Below are positions 36,050-49,924 of a stretch of DNA of 64,000 bases, one piece after another. The DNA is from Acanthacorydalis orientalis. Lineage: Eukaryota; Arthropoda; Insecta; Megaloptera; Corydalidae. The stretch's first letter is position 1; every line of letters begins with the position of its first letter. Under the pieces are notes generated by a model. The model was not told the origin of the DNA. It worked only from the letters and a program-made list of their open reading frames with translations, and made no database searches. The translations under genes and the position numbers were made by a program. The stretch covers positions 2,921,501 through 2,985,500 of the forward strand of contig CM068318.1 in assembly GCA_034766995.1 (NCBI GenBank), read 5' to 3'.

Positions 36050-36056
<7 letters not shown>

Positions 36057-36414
36057 AACGATTAAAGTATAATTTAAAATAACAGCATTGTCGATATTTA
36101 TAAAACTAAAATCAATATTATTCGATTCGCTGTTTCTCCTACGACACTCGACTAAAAGAGAATATTAAAAATATGATTCTGCCATAAAACGTTTCATAAA
36201 TCATACCGAACACAAACCAATTCTCGTGAGATAAAAAAGCTTTCTTAATTGGATTTCTCAATTTTATTTCATAGTACTTGAATAATATCACGTCTTCAAG
36301 TAGCAAATATATTAAAGAGAAGAATGATGCAATAAGTTCACTGCTATTCGTTAGATTGTTCCGTAGTGTTTATTATATTTGGATTGTTCTCTACATGTAA
36401 ACATACTCATACAT

Positions 36415-36418
<4 letters not shown>

Positions 36419-36469
<51 letters not shown>
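36419..36469. repeat. (TA)n microsatellite
   Basis: 51 bases of TA. Confidence 0.97.
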
Positions 36470-36472
<3 letters not shown>

Positions 36473-37394
36473 CTTTTAAAAAAATGTTAAAATACAGAGG
36501 TAATCTATTATTTCACTTCCTACAATTTATATAAACAAACAAGACTTTTTTATATGCTTTTAATCGATAAAAAAACTTAAATTTTATGAAATTAAGGTAC
36601 GCATTTACCTAATACCTAATTAATTATTAATATAACCTACATGTACACACTCTATAATGATTCGATTTATAAATTAGACTTACATAACGATCCACACCCC
36701 GAAACAAAAATTGGAACTAAAATTAATTATATATATTGTTGACAGCAGTTTAAATATTAAATATTTTTGATAATATATATATATATATACATATATAAAG
36801 ATTATGACAAAGTAATAAGTAAATAAATTTCCCAATAAACAACATATTGAAAAAAAAACACAAAATAAAAACTGTATTTATAATGTTTACTAAGACCTCG
36901 ATATTCATATCAAACATTTAATGATCAACTCTTGTTGACCTCTAAGCCATACACATATACGAGTACCTTGTATAAAAAGTTTCATTAAAGAATCTTACAA
37001 AATATATAAAAGGTACATAAATTATTTAACTGAAACATATTTTCTGGAATATAAAACGCAATTTATGACAAAGTAAGTCGGAAATATAAATAAATGTGTA
37101 CGAATATTTTTTACAATTTGAATATTTGACGAAATACAGACTTAAAACGAATTATTTTATTTCTTATTCATTTACTATTGATGTATAAATGTAGGTGTAT
37201 ATATATATATGTGATTCTGTTTATAGATATACGAGTCTGTGCTTATATATATATATATATATATATATATGTTTCTTTGAAAATTCTATTATTTCTGAAA
37301 TATATGAAAAAATAACATTTCTGTTAACTTGTTTTTCACTGAAAAGTGTTCGGCAGAATTTAGTAAAAAATATATTCTATTTTTATTAAAATAG

Positions 37395-37398
<4 letters not shown>

Positions 37399-37451
<53 letters not shown>
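37399..37451. repeat. (TA)n microsatellite
   Basis: 53 bases; smaller TA runs occur at 37197-37211 and 37245-37270. Confidence 0.96.
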
Positions 37452-37453
<2 letters not shown>

Positions 37454-38928
37454 TTTCAATAACAAGAATGTTACTAAAATCAATCGAATCCACATTTTCG
37501 AAGGGTAAACATCCAATCAGTTTACCTGAAAAAATGATTAAATCAATGCACAAACCACAAGAAAACAGACATATTTGACTTCATTTCAGAACAATATGAT
37601 ATAAAATATATATTTCGACATAAACTGGAAACTCTTTCCTTACATACATTACGAACGAACGTATAAACTTACTTGTTGATAAAATATACCAGAAAAATGA
37701 TTAAAATTTAATTCATTTCATAAAAAAATCTTGTATCTCGAAGAGCATACGTATTTTAATCAGTACTGGACTTTTCTTGTTAAAAAAATCAGTAGATAAA
37801 TAAAAGTATAAAAAGTTACAACTAAAATGCCTATTATTTAACATAACAATTCGTACTAAATTCATCAGTACAGTACCGTATTAAAATAATTTGTTTAGCC
37901 CTGGTTAAAAATATTTTTTGGACTATTTTCGAGAAATAAATTCATAGATTTTCAAGTAAAGTCCCCTTGATTATATTTCGTTAACATTTTCCTATATTCG
38001 TCACATAATAAACAAATAAATAATTGATTTATAATAAAATAAATGTACTAATTTAAATGTAGACCTTTTTTTACCGTCTTTAAGACTTTTCAGGGATGTT
38101 CATGTGCCAAAAAAGTTTAGAAACGACCGCTATCATTCTTTTGTTGTATATAAACCTAATTATTTTACTATTAAGAAATATCAAACCAACTCTTGTATTT
38201 AACCAATTATTTTTAACATTTTATCAATTAATAACCCGTGTAACTGGATATCTATAATTATTTTTAAAAACATAATCAAGCTCTATAAAAAAAATCTTTT
38301 CATACGTTCATCATTTACTACTTTTTCAAAAACATCCTTCCATCTTATATAATCTGAACTAGTATAAAATCAGTCAAAATTGATGGGAAAATAGAAAAAA
38401 AAAACATAGAAAGAAAAAACCGTTTATTGGTTTTTACAACATAATATATTTAAATATAAGAAATACGTAAGAACGAAACTTAATGAATTAAACTTGAAAC
38501 CTACGAGCTGACAAAGCAAACATTCCTCGTCACTATGGACTTTATCCTGTGGACAGAGCGACGAGAAATGTCGGTTTTTATTATATAGATAGACAGGAGA
38601 TGGAAAACAGTTCTAGGAATTCTATAAGAATAAAGCAAAAAGTTATAAAAGACACAATACAGACGAAAACTGTTTCAATATTTGAAATAAAATATCACAA
38701 AACTAATTCAGATTTCCTTATTGATCTGCATTTATGTATGAATGGAGTCGATGTGTTTGTAGGCGTGTTTTTGTGAATATAACTTTTTTTACTTCTTGCA
38801 ACATTTCATCTATTTTAACAACAGAAGAACGAAATTATTTTTTGTTAATTCTTGAAATTTTTTATATAAAGTCTTTTGTTATGTTTGTTTGAAGGACGAT
38901 TTTGTAATTGTGTTATTTATACAGATAT

Positions 38929-39009
38929 ACACACACAGACAGACAGACAGATAGACATATATATATATATATATGTATGTATATATATATATATGTATAT
39001 ATGTATATA

Positions 39010-39059
<50 letters not shown>
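38929..39059. repeat. (CA)n(GACA)n(TA)n compound microsatellite
   Basis: CA, then GACA, then TA with several ATGT interruptions; 131 bases. Confidence 0.96.
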
Positions 39060-39063
<4 letters not shown>

Positions 39064-39166
39064 TATGTACATAGTTATAAATAAATGAGTTCCTTTTTAA
39101 TACCGTGAAAAACAAAAAGAACAAATGAATGACCTATATCATTTTTTATTGATTAATTCGTTATAT

Positions 39167-39174
39167 ACACACAT

Positions 39175-39237
<63 letters not shown>
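39167..39237. repeat. (CA)n(TA)n microsatellite
   Basis: CA run followed by about 50 bases of TA. Confidence 0.96.
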
Positions 39238-39244
<7 letters not shown>

Positions 39245-39379
39245 TGTGTTTGAAAATGTATGTAAAAGTATGCATAGATGTTTGTGTGCTTAAATTGCAT
39301 AACTAGACATATTTAAATTTTATATTTTTGATGTAATTTAATTTAATTCATGAAATATACTCAAGCATGAGCACATGTT

Positions 39380-39381
<2 letters not shown>

Positions 39382-39425
<44 letters not shown>
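39382..39425. repeat. (TA)n microsatellite
   Basis: Third long TA tract within 500 bases, just left of the CpG-rich island. Confidence 0.96.
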
Positions 39426-39431
<6 letters not shown>

Positions 39432-39699
39432 TGTATGTATGTATAATGAGAAATGAGTTTATTATATACATTACACGTTTCCAATGGTAATTTCTGCAAG
39501 AGAGATCATGCGTGGATTCTTTTACATAAATCGATTTACAATGAAACACCAACAATACTACTGTATACATAAATGATCAATGTACTGATATAGAAATGTA
39601 TATAAAAAATGTATGTATTGTACAGAACTACTCACTTTAACGTTCCTTCTTTATTCACCATACACAGTACAGTATCATTTCGAATGATAACCACATAAC

Positions 39700-40240
39700 A
39701 CATAACATAAATAAAATGTACGTTTGCTGTCTATATTGTTGGAGTGTGACGGTGAAAACGAAACGAAATTAAAATAAAATCGTATAAACCAAGTGCGGAA
39801 TGGTGAAAGAGTGTCGGACGGGGAAAGTCGTCGTGTCGTGTGAGATTTATAAGTCACAGTGCAGGAGTAGTACAGTAAGGCTAAGAGCGTAAGCAAGTGT
39901 AGATGGTGAGTAATAATCCAACGATAACGAAACAACGATCGACGCTATACGCCGTAACACGAAAGGATTGTGCAACGGCTGGTGGAAAATCAGTCGTCGC
40001 ACGTCCGACGGTGTCGACGGCGCGCAGTCCGGCTTGCGCAAGTATCGAGCGACGACAACTGCGACTGAATATCGCCGCGATCGTTGAGGGGGCGCGCGAC
40101 GGAGAGGGAAGGTCGCGGAAATTTTTTACGAGTAGGGGCTGTTTTCCCCTAATCCGCCGACGCGGCCCGCCAACGTCGCTAGTTATACGGTTTTGTACGA
40201 AACAGGATTGTCTCAATAGGTGGCTGTATATTACATTGTT
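39700..40240. promoter_or_regulatory. CpG-rich island, probable promoter or first exon
   Basis: By far the most CpG-dense stretch in the window (many CG dinucleotides at 39800-40200) in otherwise AT-rich DNA. A plus-strand donor consensus, ATG|GTGAGTAAT, begins at 39906. A minus-strand donor AAA|GTGAGT lies near 39631-39636. The orientation of the transcript cannot be settled by eye. Confidence 0.5.
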
Positions 40241-40431
40241 AATAAATTATTATTGGGAGGACGACAGAAATGTTAGTCGACGAATAGAAAATTGGACCCT
40301 GTACGATTTTCTTTCGCATCGATTAACGAAACACAGACTGATAGTACTGATACAGGCACTTAAACTTTGTACACTTACATAATACGATCAATAAAGTAAT
40401 AAGTTCCTATACACCCACCATTCATACGAGC

Positions 40432-40434
<3 letters not shown>

Positions 40435-40520
<86 letters not shown>
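40435..40520. repeat. (TA)n microsatellite, 86 bp
   Basis: Uninterrupted and among the longest; flanks the CpG-rich island on its right. Confidence 0.97.
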
Positions 40521-40521
<1 letters not shown>

Positions 40522-42577
40522 CCAGGTACAAACTCATATAAACTCACTGATAAAGATATACAGTCACGAATTATTATTAATTACTTTAGTTGTTTATTTC
40601 AGTAATAAACTGTTAAAGAATATCTATAAATCTCACTCGTTTTAATTTTAATTGTTTAAAAGTTATTCACGAATAACTACGAATGCTTAAATTGAATATA
40701 AATCATGTCAATATATAGACATTTTATTTTTTCATTGTGAACGAGAAAAATTTAAACATAACTTAATAGACAGACAGGTCAAATATAGGGTTAGGAATAC
40801 AAAAGAAAAGAAATAGAATACTGTAATAGAATAATAATACCAAATAATCCAATAAGAATGTTAAAAACTAATAGACACTAAATACAGAAAGTTTGTATAC
40901 GAACAAAAACCATTGCTAAATAGTTAAGTGCGGTAACAGGATTACAAAAAAACGAATCAATGGAAAATTGTTGAATGAATAAATACGAAAGATACTGCAA
41001 AACAAAAAAATGAAATTAGTAAAAGAAAAGAACAGAGAAAAAGTATTAGCAAAGGATGTGAGATAAAAAATATAAAGAGAAAATCACTGTACTTCTTTTA
41101 AACACTGATTGATTGTAGATGTGAGGTGAAATACGTACAAAATACAAAAGTAAGAGAAAGAAGAGAACAAGCGTCCCTTTGACTAGACATATGGATGTGG
41201 AAAACAAAAGGGATGAAAACGACTAATCTGTTAGAGTTATTTGTAGCTGACTCATTCTGCAAAACTCAGGAGGCATTAGAATACTAAAAGCAGTTTGATA
41301 CCTCCTGGGAAGTAATACAAGAGTGAATGTACTACAAGTTATTCTTCAACGTGCGACTAGAAAACAATTATTTTGTACGGCATGAAAAAAGTGTTTGGAG
41401 TACCACTAATTACTTTTACAAATTAGTTAAGAATGAAAGGTAATGCAATTGATGAAAGATGATAATTTTTTAATTCGTTTTGTTTCGAATTTGATTAAGA
41501 TAAAAGCGTATTAAATGTTTGAGATAATCAGTTTATTCAGTGAAGATGAAGAAGTTAAAAGTGGATTTTAATTTAAACATGAGAGCTAGAAGTTATATAA
41601 TTACCGTTTCCGATTCGTTAATATGATAAAACTAAAAATTATATATATATATATATAGACAAATAATTTAGATTAAAATTAATACACACTCAATCCTTGA
41701 ACAATAAAGAAAAATGTATTTTTTTTATCGTCACTGTGTTTAAATTTCGATAGAATGTAAATAGAAAATGACGAACACACCTTCAATTATTTCCAAAAAA
41801 TAATAAAAATAAATAAACAGAAAATGATTTCAGTCAAAGAGTGGATATACATTTCATTTCATTCATTTTTATAAATAAATATAAATGAAGATATTTTCTG
41901 GATGATCGATTATTTTAATAAACGTGACATTTTTTAAGTACATTATTTTTTCAATTTCATCTTTTAGCTAATACTGAAATATTTTCTACTAGAATCTATT
42001 GTAACGCACACATTCATGTATATTCTTTCAGTTCTCAATTCAAAAACTTTTTAAAATCTAAAAATATAATTACAAACAAATCAGTTTTAGTATACAAGAC
42101 CTCAACAATTTCCAAAAGTATACAATTGAAAAGTTTAACACCTGATAATAAATACAGAAAAATATAAAATAAAAATTAATAAATTACTCATTTTTCTTTT
42201 AATATAAAAACACTGTTACAAATTAGACAACTTTTCTGTTTTTACAACTATCTAGAATCGTATAATCAATAAACGCATCTTTTAAAATTTATTTCAATAT
42301 TTTTTAGAATTATACGATTGTGAAAAAATGGCTGTGACGTGGATATAAATCCATATACATGTCTGAGATGATACCGTACGAACCGAGAATATACTGTAAT
42401 ATCGCATTACAACTGTTGTAAAAGAGGACAATATTAAATTTCCCAGTCTGAAACACTGCACCCTTCTGACACTTACTGTAATTCCTAAATGATTATGTAA
42501 TGTCTAGAAAATTATTCACAGGGTAAATCCGTGTTACTGGACGTATAATTCTAAGAAGATGTAATTGTTATCGCCGT

Positions 42578-42580
<3 letters not shown>

Positions 42581-42645
<65 letters not shown>

Positions 42646-42658
42646 ATGTGTGTGTGTG
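42581..42658. repeat. (TA)n(TATG)n(TG)n microsatellite
   Basis: TA run passing into TATG and TG units, directly left of the 42.7 kb island. Confidence 0.96.
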
Positions 42659-42659
42659 G

Positions 42660-43012
42660 TTGCAAAAAGTGACAGCAATATCAAGTTAACCTCTACCTCT
42701 ACATAGACCCTATCCGGCACCTTCACCATCAAACACTACCACGAACCACCATCGCAACCATCACTGTTGTCAACTCCGCTAACGCTGCGTAACGGCGGTT
42801 CACTATAGTGCAGGCAACCAATGGGTCCGCCTACGCTCAAACATAATGTAATGCAAGACGCGTTTCCTTGATGTAACGTGCTCAACTATTTTTTTATTGA
42901 TAACGCACCGTTCACATTTTCTGACAGTGCCATCAAACGACACATAAAATAAATTGAGGGGCGACCCTCCACGTGAAATTCATTTCATAATTCAATTACC
43001 AGCACTGTAAGT
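42660..43012. promoter_or_regulatory. Less AT-rich island with CCAAT box and splice donor
   Basis: AACCAATGGG at about 42807 is a CCAAT-box match. Downstream on the plus strand a donor GCACT|GTAAGT lies at 43007-43012. The section 42700-42850 has much lower AT content than its surroundings. Candidate promoter with first exon; direction uncertain. Confidence 0.35.
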
Positions 43013-45307
43013 TTTTTCAGACCGTAAAACCACTTTCACTTCGAATTAAAACTACCGAGCCGCGTTACAATTATTATTAATCGATCAGCGAAAAAGTGTT
43101 TAGATTGTTGAATATATATATATATATTCTCTAGTTAAATACTTATTTAAATACGATAATTGGAATAGAAAGTGCTGCCTGTTCGTTTGTAACTGATTTT
43201 CGAATTAAAACTGTCTAGGTTTCGATATCTACATAATTATATTAAAAAAAAAACTGATTGATACTATATTATTATAGTATTTATCTCATACATAAAACTA
43301 GTTTCTGAAAGTATCTCTTACTTTTAACTGATATAAATTTCTACATCGAATGAAGTGTTTGAAATAATGACAGAATTTAAAAAAATGTTCAAGTTTATAA
43401 GTCCGTCCGGCGATAAACGAGTGTGAGACGGAAGTATGCAAGGTTCAAGAGGATCTAATCAGAAAAATGTATCATATTGCAGATACAATTCTGTATGTTT
43501 CATCTCATACAATGTTGCATTATAAAAAAAAAATACACTGAATCATTGAGTCCACGAATAAATAAAAAAAGGTGTCCGAAAATAACAGAAAACTATAAAC
43601 TTAGGCAGGTACAATTGAAGATATAATGGAAGTAAGAAAATTTCAAGTCCGTGCTATTTTACATTTAATGTAAGACTTAATGACAGGTATATTTTTTATA
43701 TATTGAAAAACTATTCATTAACAAACGATAAGATATTCAAAATTTATCTCTAAATTTCAACACATTACATGATTGATGAATAACGTATGTGCACAGATAA
43801 GAAGACGTGTCTGCCTGTTAAATATATTAGTGATCTCATGATAGTAAATTAATCAACCAGCTAATTGACTTCCAGGATTCGGTACAGTGTATGAAAATAC
43901 AGATGAAAAAAAAACGATATTATCCAACACTTTGGTAGCAAGCAAGTTATAATTGAAATTTATAACAAGTTGTTTTCTAGAAATTAAAAATGCAAATTAA
44001 TATAAGTTGATCGTTCCACAGATACTTTCAGTATCAACATGTATTTCGAACAAAAAGGATTAATTAAAAGAACAACTAGTTATAAAATTTATTTTAAATT
44101 CTATTTAAATAAAATGTATTTCAGTGTTATTTAATCTATGAGTTTTATTTATCTATGTAGCACTCATCTCTTATAATCGCTATTAGTTGGAAAAAGGAGA
44201 TACTTTTTCAACTATTTATTTGCATTTTATAATAGAATTTCTATTTACAATACTAAAAAAAATAATCTGATAATTTTGTCACTCTATTTGACGTGATCTT
44301 TGTGACAGATAGAATACAGAAGCTTTTTTTCAATATCATGAAATCATTTTCACTTAACAGAGAACTATTTTCAACTGATTCACGAGATGTTCAATTGGAC
44401 CGGGGTTAATATTTAAATTCTTTTACATCATTCTAGGCTAATAATTATAATAACAAATTAACCCATTATATAGTTATAATAATCCGATGAAAGTCCGATT
44501 TTACATGTGGCTGTTTAAAAACATGACTTACGTTACGAACCATGGATCTATTAATTCTGGAGAAATGATTAAAAAATGGATATTATTAGAATTATTTATT
44601 TTCTGTTCAATAAAAAAGTTATTATTCCCTAAATATGAAAATAAATATATTCTCATGGCAATTTAAACAAAATACTAAATATCCTCCCACACAGCTTGTT
44701 TTTTAAAAGCCATTTATTACCGTTCATGGATGACTGGCCTAGTGCTCAAAGTGTTAACGAGTATACAAGCTCGGAATAATTGTTCCTATCCATCTACCGT
44801 TGACCAATTTTAGATAAATTAGATCCACACATAAATGACTAAACACAAAATCGCATCATCAATTATTTAAAACGTCTCTGAGCTCCAAGCAAATTTCGTT
44901 TCGTTTCTCTACATTAATTTACAGATTGAAAAAGTACACGATTGTAAATAATCGTAGTTAATTTCCATGACATTTTTAAAAATAGATTTTCATATCAGTA
45001 CAGTTTAGTAAATCAAACAGTATGAATTTTATGTAAAACAGGTTACAGTTTAATGAGATAAATTGCTGTACTCGTTACATTCAGAGAACAGTCAAGAATT
45101 GAAGTGCCATGTAATTCTGATTCTATGTTTTCACTTCATAGTCACAATAGTAGGAGTTAATGAGTGAATATTTAATAGCTTGTTACGTTCATAATTCTTG
45201 TCAAGAATGGTAAAACATCATTGTTTTCGATTCGACAAAATATAGAACGGATATACACTTACTGAAGCCTCTTTATTCATCAAATATCCAATACGTACGT
45301 ACATCTG

Positions 45308-45313
<6 letters not shown>

Positions 45314-45397
<84 letters not shown>
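45314..45397. repeat. (TA)n microsatellite, 84 bp
   Basis: Uninterrupted TA run. Confidence 0.97.
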
Positions 45398-45401
<4 letters not shown>

Positions 45402-45612
45402 GCAATTTACACTTACGCCATGCAGGCTGTTAAAAGAAAAATAAACATTGTTCAAAAATAATTATCAGCCATTAAACAACAAATAAATGAAACATGAAAT
45501 ATGATAATTACGGTCATTATACAGTAATGTAAGTATGGCATAATGAATATTATATTTAATAATTATAATTGAAACAAAAATGACTACATTTGTGTGTTTT
45601 TAGAAGTTTCTT

Positions 45613-45647
45613 TATATATATATATATAATAATAATAATAATAATAA
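45613..45647. repeat. (TA)n(ATA)n microsatellite
   Basis: TA dinucleotides passing into AAT trinucleotides. Confidence 0.93.
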
Positions 45648-47080
45648 ATGACGCAATTAATTTATTTTAATTAGTAGATTTTTTTATTTCTTCTGTATTT
45701 TAATGACAGCTTCTTATATTGAAAATATATTAATTTTCTGTGTGCTCGTTTAATTATCTTCGAAGAAAGAATCGAGAGAAAATAATTAGTAGATGCTTTG
45801 TAATAAAACGGAATTGATAGAAGAGTGGAATTTACTACATTCTGTTTTATTAAACAAAACTGGTTTTGTAATACAAAGTATCTTGAAAAAGACTATATAA
45901 TTTTGCAAACATTGAATAAAGTTTACAGAAAATAAAAAAAATTACCTCGAAACAAACTGTAATACCCACAGGAATCAACATTTTTAAATTTTCATAAACA
46001 GTTTTCAGTTACATTTTGTTAGGAGAGAAAATGTCATTGTATTTTCTAATGCTTTGTTCTTCTTTCTATTTTTTAAATATCATTAACTTGACTATTTATA
46101 CTATGATAGCATGAAACTACACATACAGTTTTTTAATATTTTTTTATATACAAAATATTTGTTCGGAAAATATAAAACTATTTCCACACAATAGTTTATG
46201 GAATTTATTTTTATAAATGAATTTTTCACTCTTTCATAAACTACATTTTTTCCTGATTAAAAATATTCCATCATTGATTTTTGTATGTTTTTAAGCAATG
46301 AAAACTCTAACATCTCACAACCTTAATTGAATTCAGTCTGTTGTAAATTATCTTTAACGGTTTAATTATGATAACAAAGCTATCGAAAAACGTTTAAGCA
46401 AAAATCAATAATTGTTAATCAATTATAGAACATTTTTAATCAAAAAAATATAACTTAATTATTTACTATTTAATAATAAATAATAATCCAAACAAAAAAT
46501 ACCTACGAGTAGATTGTAATGATCTTCAAAATGGGTCAAGTGAGACAATAAATGATAAATTAATATTTATTTTTTTTATTATGGAACGTTTTTAGAATTT
46601 TCATTACTCTCACACATACCTTAAAACTGTTTCTGATCTGAAGTTTATACATAAATGATTTATTGATCATTTTGACTGTTGTTTATTTACATTTCCGAGC
46701 TAATCTTTTTAAAATACCTTTCATTCAATTTTTTTTAAATTTCAGTCCAAAATTTGTTTTTCAAAGGAGTTTCATTGTATTTACTACCAGTTATTTTTCA
46801 CCGTATTAAAGTACTGTATGAATGAATGTTTATTTTAATAGTAGGTCAAATATATTATTTTTAGCTTAGGATTTTCTCGTTTAGTTGTATTTACTGTGAT
46901 ATGAATTCAATATTAAACTTCCTGGTTTTATAAGAATAAATATTTTTTTGAAACTTTAATTATGTTTTGTGCATTTTTTTAAAAATTACAGACTATATTT
47001 TCATGTCAAAATTCAGATTAACTCACAATATTTCGATTAACAGAAACACAAAATAAAGATTTTAATCCATACTAATAAGT

Positions 47081-47310
47081 TTGCAGACTCGCACACGTCT
47101 GCAGTTTGTAACCGACCTTGTCTCGGTTACCGAGCTTGAGAGGACCACGACTCGTATTGCACAAAACTATTTGGTTATTGCATGGGCCCGGTATTAAGGC
47201 ACTTAAATCAGTGCGTTTTCGTGACCCAGTGAGATGTTTTCGCACTGCTGAACAGCGCAGGTTCAGAAGTTCGAATAAAGCGTGGTGACCCTTTTAAATT
47301 TTGAAGGGTA
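47081..47310 (+). ncRNA. Candidate structured RNA: five perfect hairpins in 230 bases
   Basis: Perfect inverted repeats: GCAGAC/GTCTGC (47083-47102), GTAACCGA/TCGGTTAC (47108-47130), CAGTGCG/CGCACTG (47209-47247), CTGAAC/GTTCAG (47248-47266) and ACCCTT/AAGGGT (47288-47309). The sequence is much less AT-rich than its flanks and has no long frame. A TTTT run follows at 47292. I do not recognise it as U, 7SK, SRP, RNase P or tRNA. The strand is a guess. Confidence 0.35.
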
Positions 47311-47542
47311 GTAGAGAAATGTTTCACTATTTATACACACTTCAAGTACTACAATTTATGTTATTTCTTTAATAGAAAGTTTACTTGTTCTATTCTGCAA
47401 TATAGCAATAATGGTATACTTTTTTTAACTTAAAATATTTGTTATGTAGCAAACAATATGAATATTTTAAAATTTAATTAAATTAAGTTATACTTTTATG
47501 TTCATCCAAAATATATTTGTTTAAGGTTCTTTCTCTCTCTTT

Positions 47543-47544
<2 letters not shown>

Positions 47545-47596
<52 letters not shown>
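47545..47596. repeat. (TA)n microsatellite with CT lead
   Basis: Preceded by TTCTCTCTCTTTC. Confidence 0.96.
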
Positions 47597-47599
<3 letters not shown>

Positions 47600-49539
47600 G
47601 TTTATAAATGTATAGGGCACGTTCTTCCGTTACTTCGTGTGTAATGTTTGAGTTGTGGATGGTCGTCGACTAGCAAAACGGAAATTCATCGATAACAAAA
47701 TCTGTCTCAGACGGGAAGACAAGCATTCAACAGAGATTGGAATTTTATCAGCATCGCTCATTAAGGCGCCAATGAAACGTGATTCATAAAATCAGCACAT
47801 GCACGAAGCAAATTTTCATTTATCAACAGTAAACTAGACCAGTCGAATAGTTAACGTGTCGTTCTTGTCATTTCCAAGAGTACGGTTTTAATTTTATCAC
47901 ATTTATGATTTTTATGTAGCTCGCGTGTGGTGCATGGTCGACAGATATTAGCACGAGATAAAATATGGCTGGTGTACATTGACCGCGTATGTATAGGACA
48001 CAGAATTATCTTTTATTTGTACTTTAACAAAAGTATTAAATAATATTGTTGAAAACAATATTCTATTTACGGTACAGCATAGAACGATAGTAAACCGATT
48101 ATGTCTATTGATTCTGTTCCTATGAAGGTTTTTATTTAATAAAAAAACGACGTTTTTAGAACCAGTGGAGCTTTTTTACTTATTTCTTTTATTTTTGCGT
48201 TGTTTGCAAATTTTATCATCTACCTATGATAATACAGTATAAATTTATTTGTAACCAGCGAAGCAAATAATGACAGTAAGATAATATAGATAAAAATAAA
48301 CTTTATATAAAAACATCTTATAATGAAACGTAAGATGAATACACCTACAAGTTTTCGATATTTCCACAATCTTATATAATCCTATACTGTTTTTTTTTAA
48401 CAAACAAATTAATTTTTCTCCGTTATTTAATAGAAAATAAAATAAACATAAAAAAATTGTAACATACTATTTTAAAAATATACAGATATCAATTTAAAAC
48501 ATTCCGTGAGTAAAAGATTCACAGGCTACGTTTTTTTTTAAAAAAAAATCCTGTATCTACTAACAATAAATACCATTGTTCCTTTCGATTTCAATCAAAT
48601 GCAACAAGTTTAGATGAGATTGAAGACTTTATTAGAACTTGAATTATTATCCACTCGGAGAAAGACAGAAATCGAAGTAAATGTAGCAATGTTTTAAATA
48701 TTTATTTGAGTGCAGTCAACAGGATTACATTTCCATTTAAGAGACAGTGAGTTTCATTAAATTTAGAAAGAAACAAACAGCATTGGTGTGTTTATTCAAT
48801 AAATGACGATAAAAAAGAAAATTATATGAAATAATCACTGAAAAATTGTACATAAAACAGTAATCGTAAAGAAATCATTATTCGGTTAATTATTACAAAA
48901 AAATAATAATCTAAACAAGTAAAACAAATATCTGAAATTCTTTCTATTTTCACAACATTAAATTGTTTGGAAAGATATCTTTTTTATTATAAAAAAAATA
49001 CGTTATCAATTCAGTGACGCTAAAAGAATAAGGATGTGAAGACATTATTTGAACTCTCAGATCAACAGTTTTTTTTGGTTTTCAAAATAAAAATTCTCGC
49101 CTCTTAAAAAACAGAAGTAGCTTTGAGTTTAATAACTTATTTATAAAAGAAACCTGTCATATCTTGCACTCACAGGAGAAGCATCTCTTTATATCATAAA
49201 AAAATATTTTTATGATAAAATTTCAGATCAGTTCACCACTGTATTTTTTTTATATGAAATAATGGAACAACTACTAAAAAGTTTGATATTAATACATTAT
49301 TTTCTAAGACAAACATTTTAAGAAAAGAAAACACCATTCCATGAATCCAAATTTGATAAAGCCAATAATTCATTCAAGAAGAAAACCTTCAAATGTATTT
49401 CTCTATACGCAAACACTTATATCTGACAATATAAACGAGTGACTACATTTTTGATCGAACGATGCATATTAATGATAAGTAAACGTCGGATTTGTCAATA
49501 CAACGGATAATACGTTTACGATCTAATATTAATGTTATA

Positions 49540-49784
49540 GGAAGAACGCATTTCCCACGCACGACGAAAAATCAATTTTAAAAATAGACCGGCATGGCAG
49601 ACAATGACGGCGCCACAAACCGTCGTCGTGATATTTTAGACACTGAGACGCCGGAGACGAGTTGTGGTCTTCATGTAGGTCATTTCGGGGTGCATGGAGA
49701 ATGTCTTGCACGTCATCGATTTGTGACGGTGCGGTACTGGGTTCAATTAATTTAATTATATGGTAATTGCGGTACAGGGTAAGT
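49540..49784 (+). promoter_or_regulatory. Candidate first exon with strong splice donor
   Basis: A CpG-rich patch ends at GGTACAG|G with donor GTAAGTATG at 49779-49787. An ATG in good context (GGCATGG) at 49594 opens a 53-codon frame starting MADNDGATNRRRDILDTETP and closing at 49755. An earlier donor-like GTAGGT occurs at 49675. The product is not recognised. Confidence 0.35.
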
Positions 49785-49924
49785 ATGACAGATTAACAAT
49801 TTCTAGATACATACAGGAGTCAATACACTTAAATAATTATAAATGAAATAAAATGTTATTGTTTCAATTTATGAACATTCGTCCAGTCAATCTAATAAGT
49901 GAAAAAAAAATGTTATATTGAGTC

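Larger units (their letters stand above)
36050..39699. other. Non-coding, microsatellite-dense stretch
   Basis: No gene is recognised. About seven TA tracts are packed in, three of them in the last 800 bases before the CpG-rich island. Confidence 0.55.
40521..47080. other. Non-coding stretch
   Basis: Apart from the 42.66-43.01 kb island and TA tracts I see nothing assignable. A purine-rich section at 40980-41200 and an unassigned block at 41190-41400 may be decayed repeats. Confidence 0.5.

Noticed and set aside
39903..40382. 159-codon plus-strand frame in the CpG-rich island, and 111-codon minus frame opposite
   Set aside because: CpG-rich DNA lacks stop codons by composition. The plus frame starts at an ATG followed directly by a donor consensus, and neither product resembles a known family.
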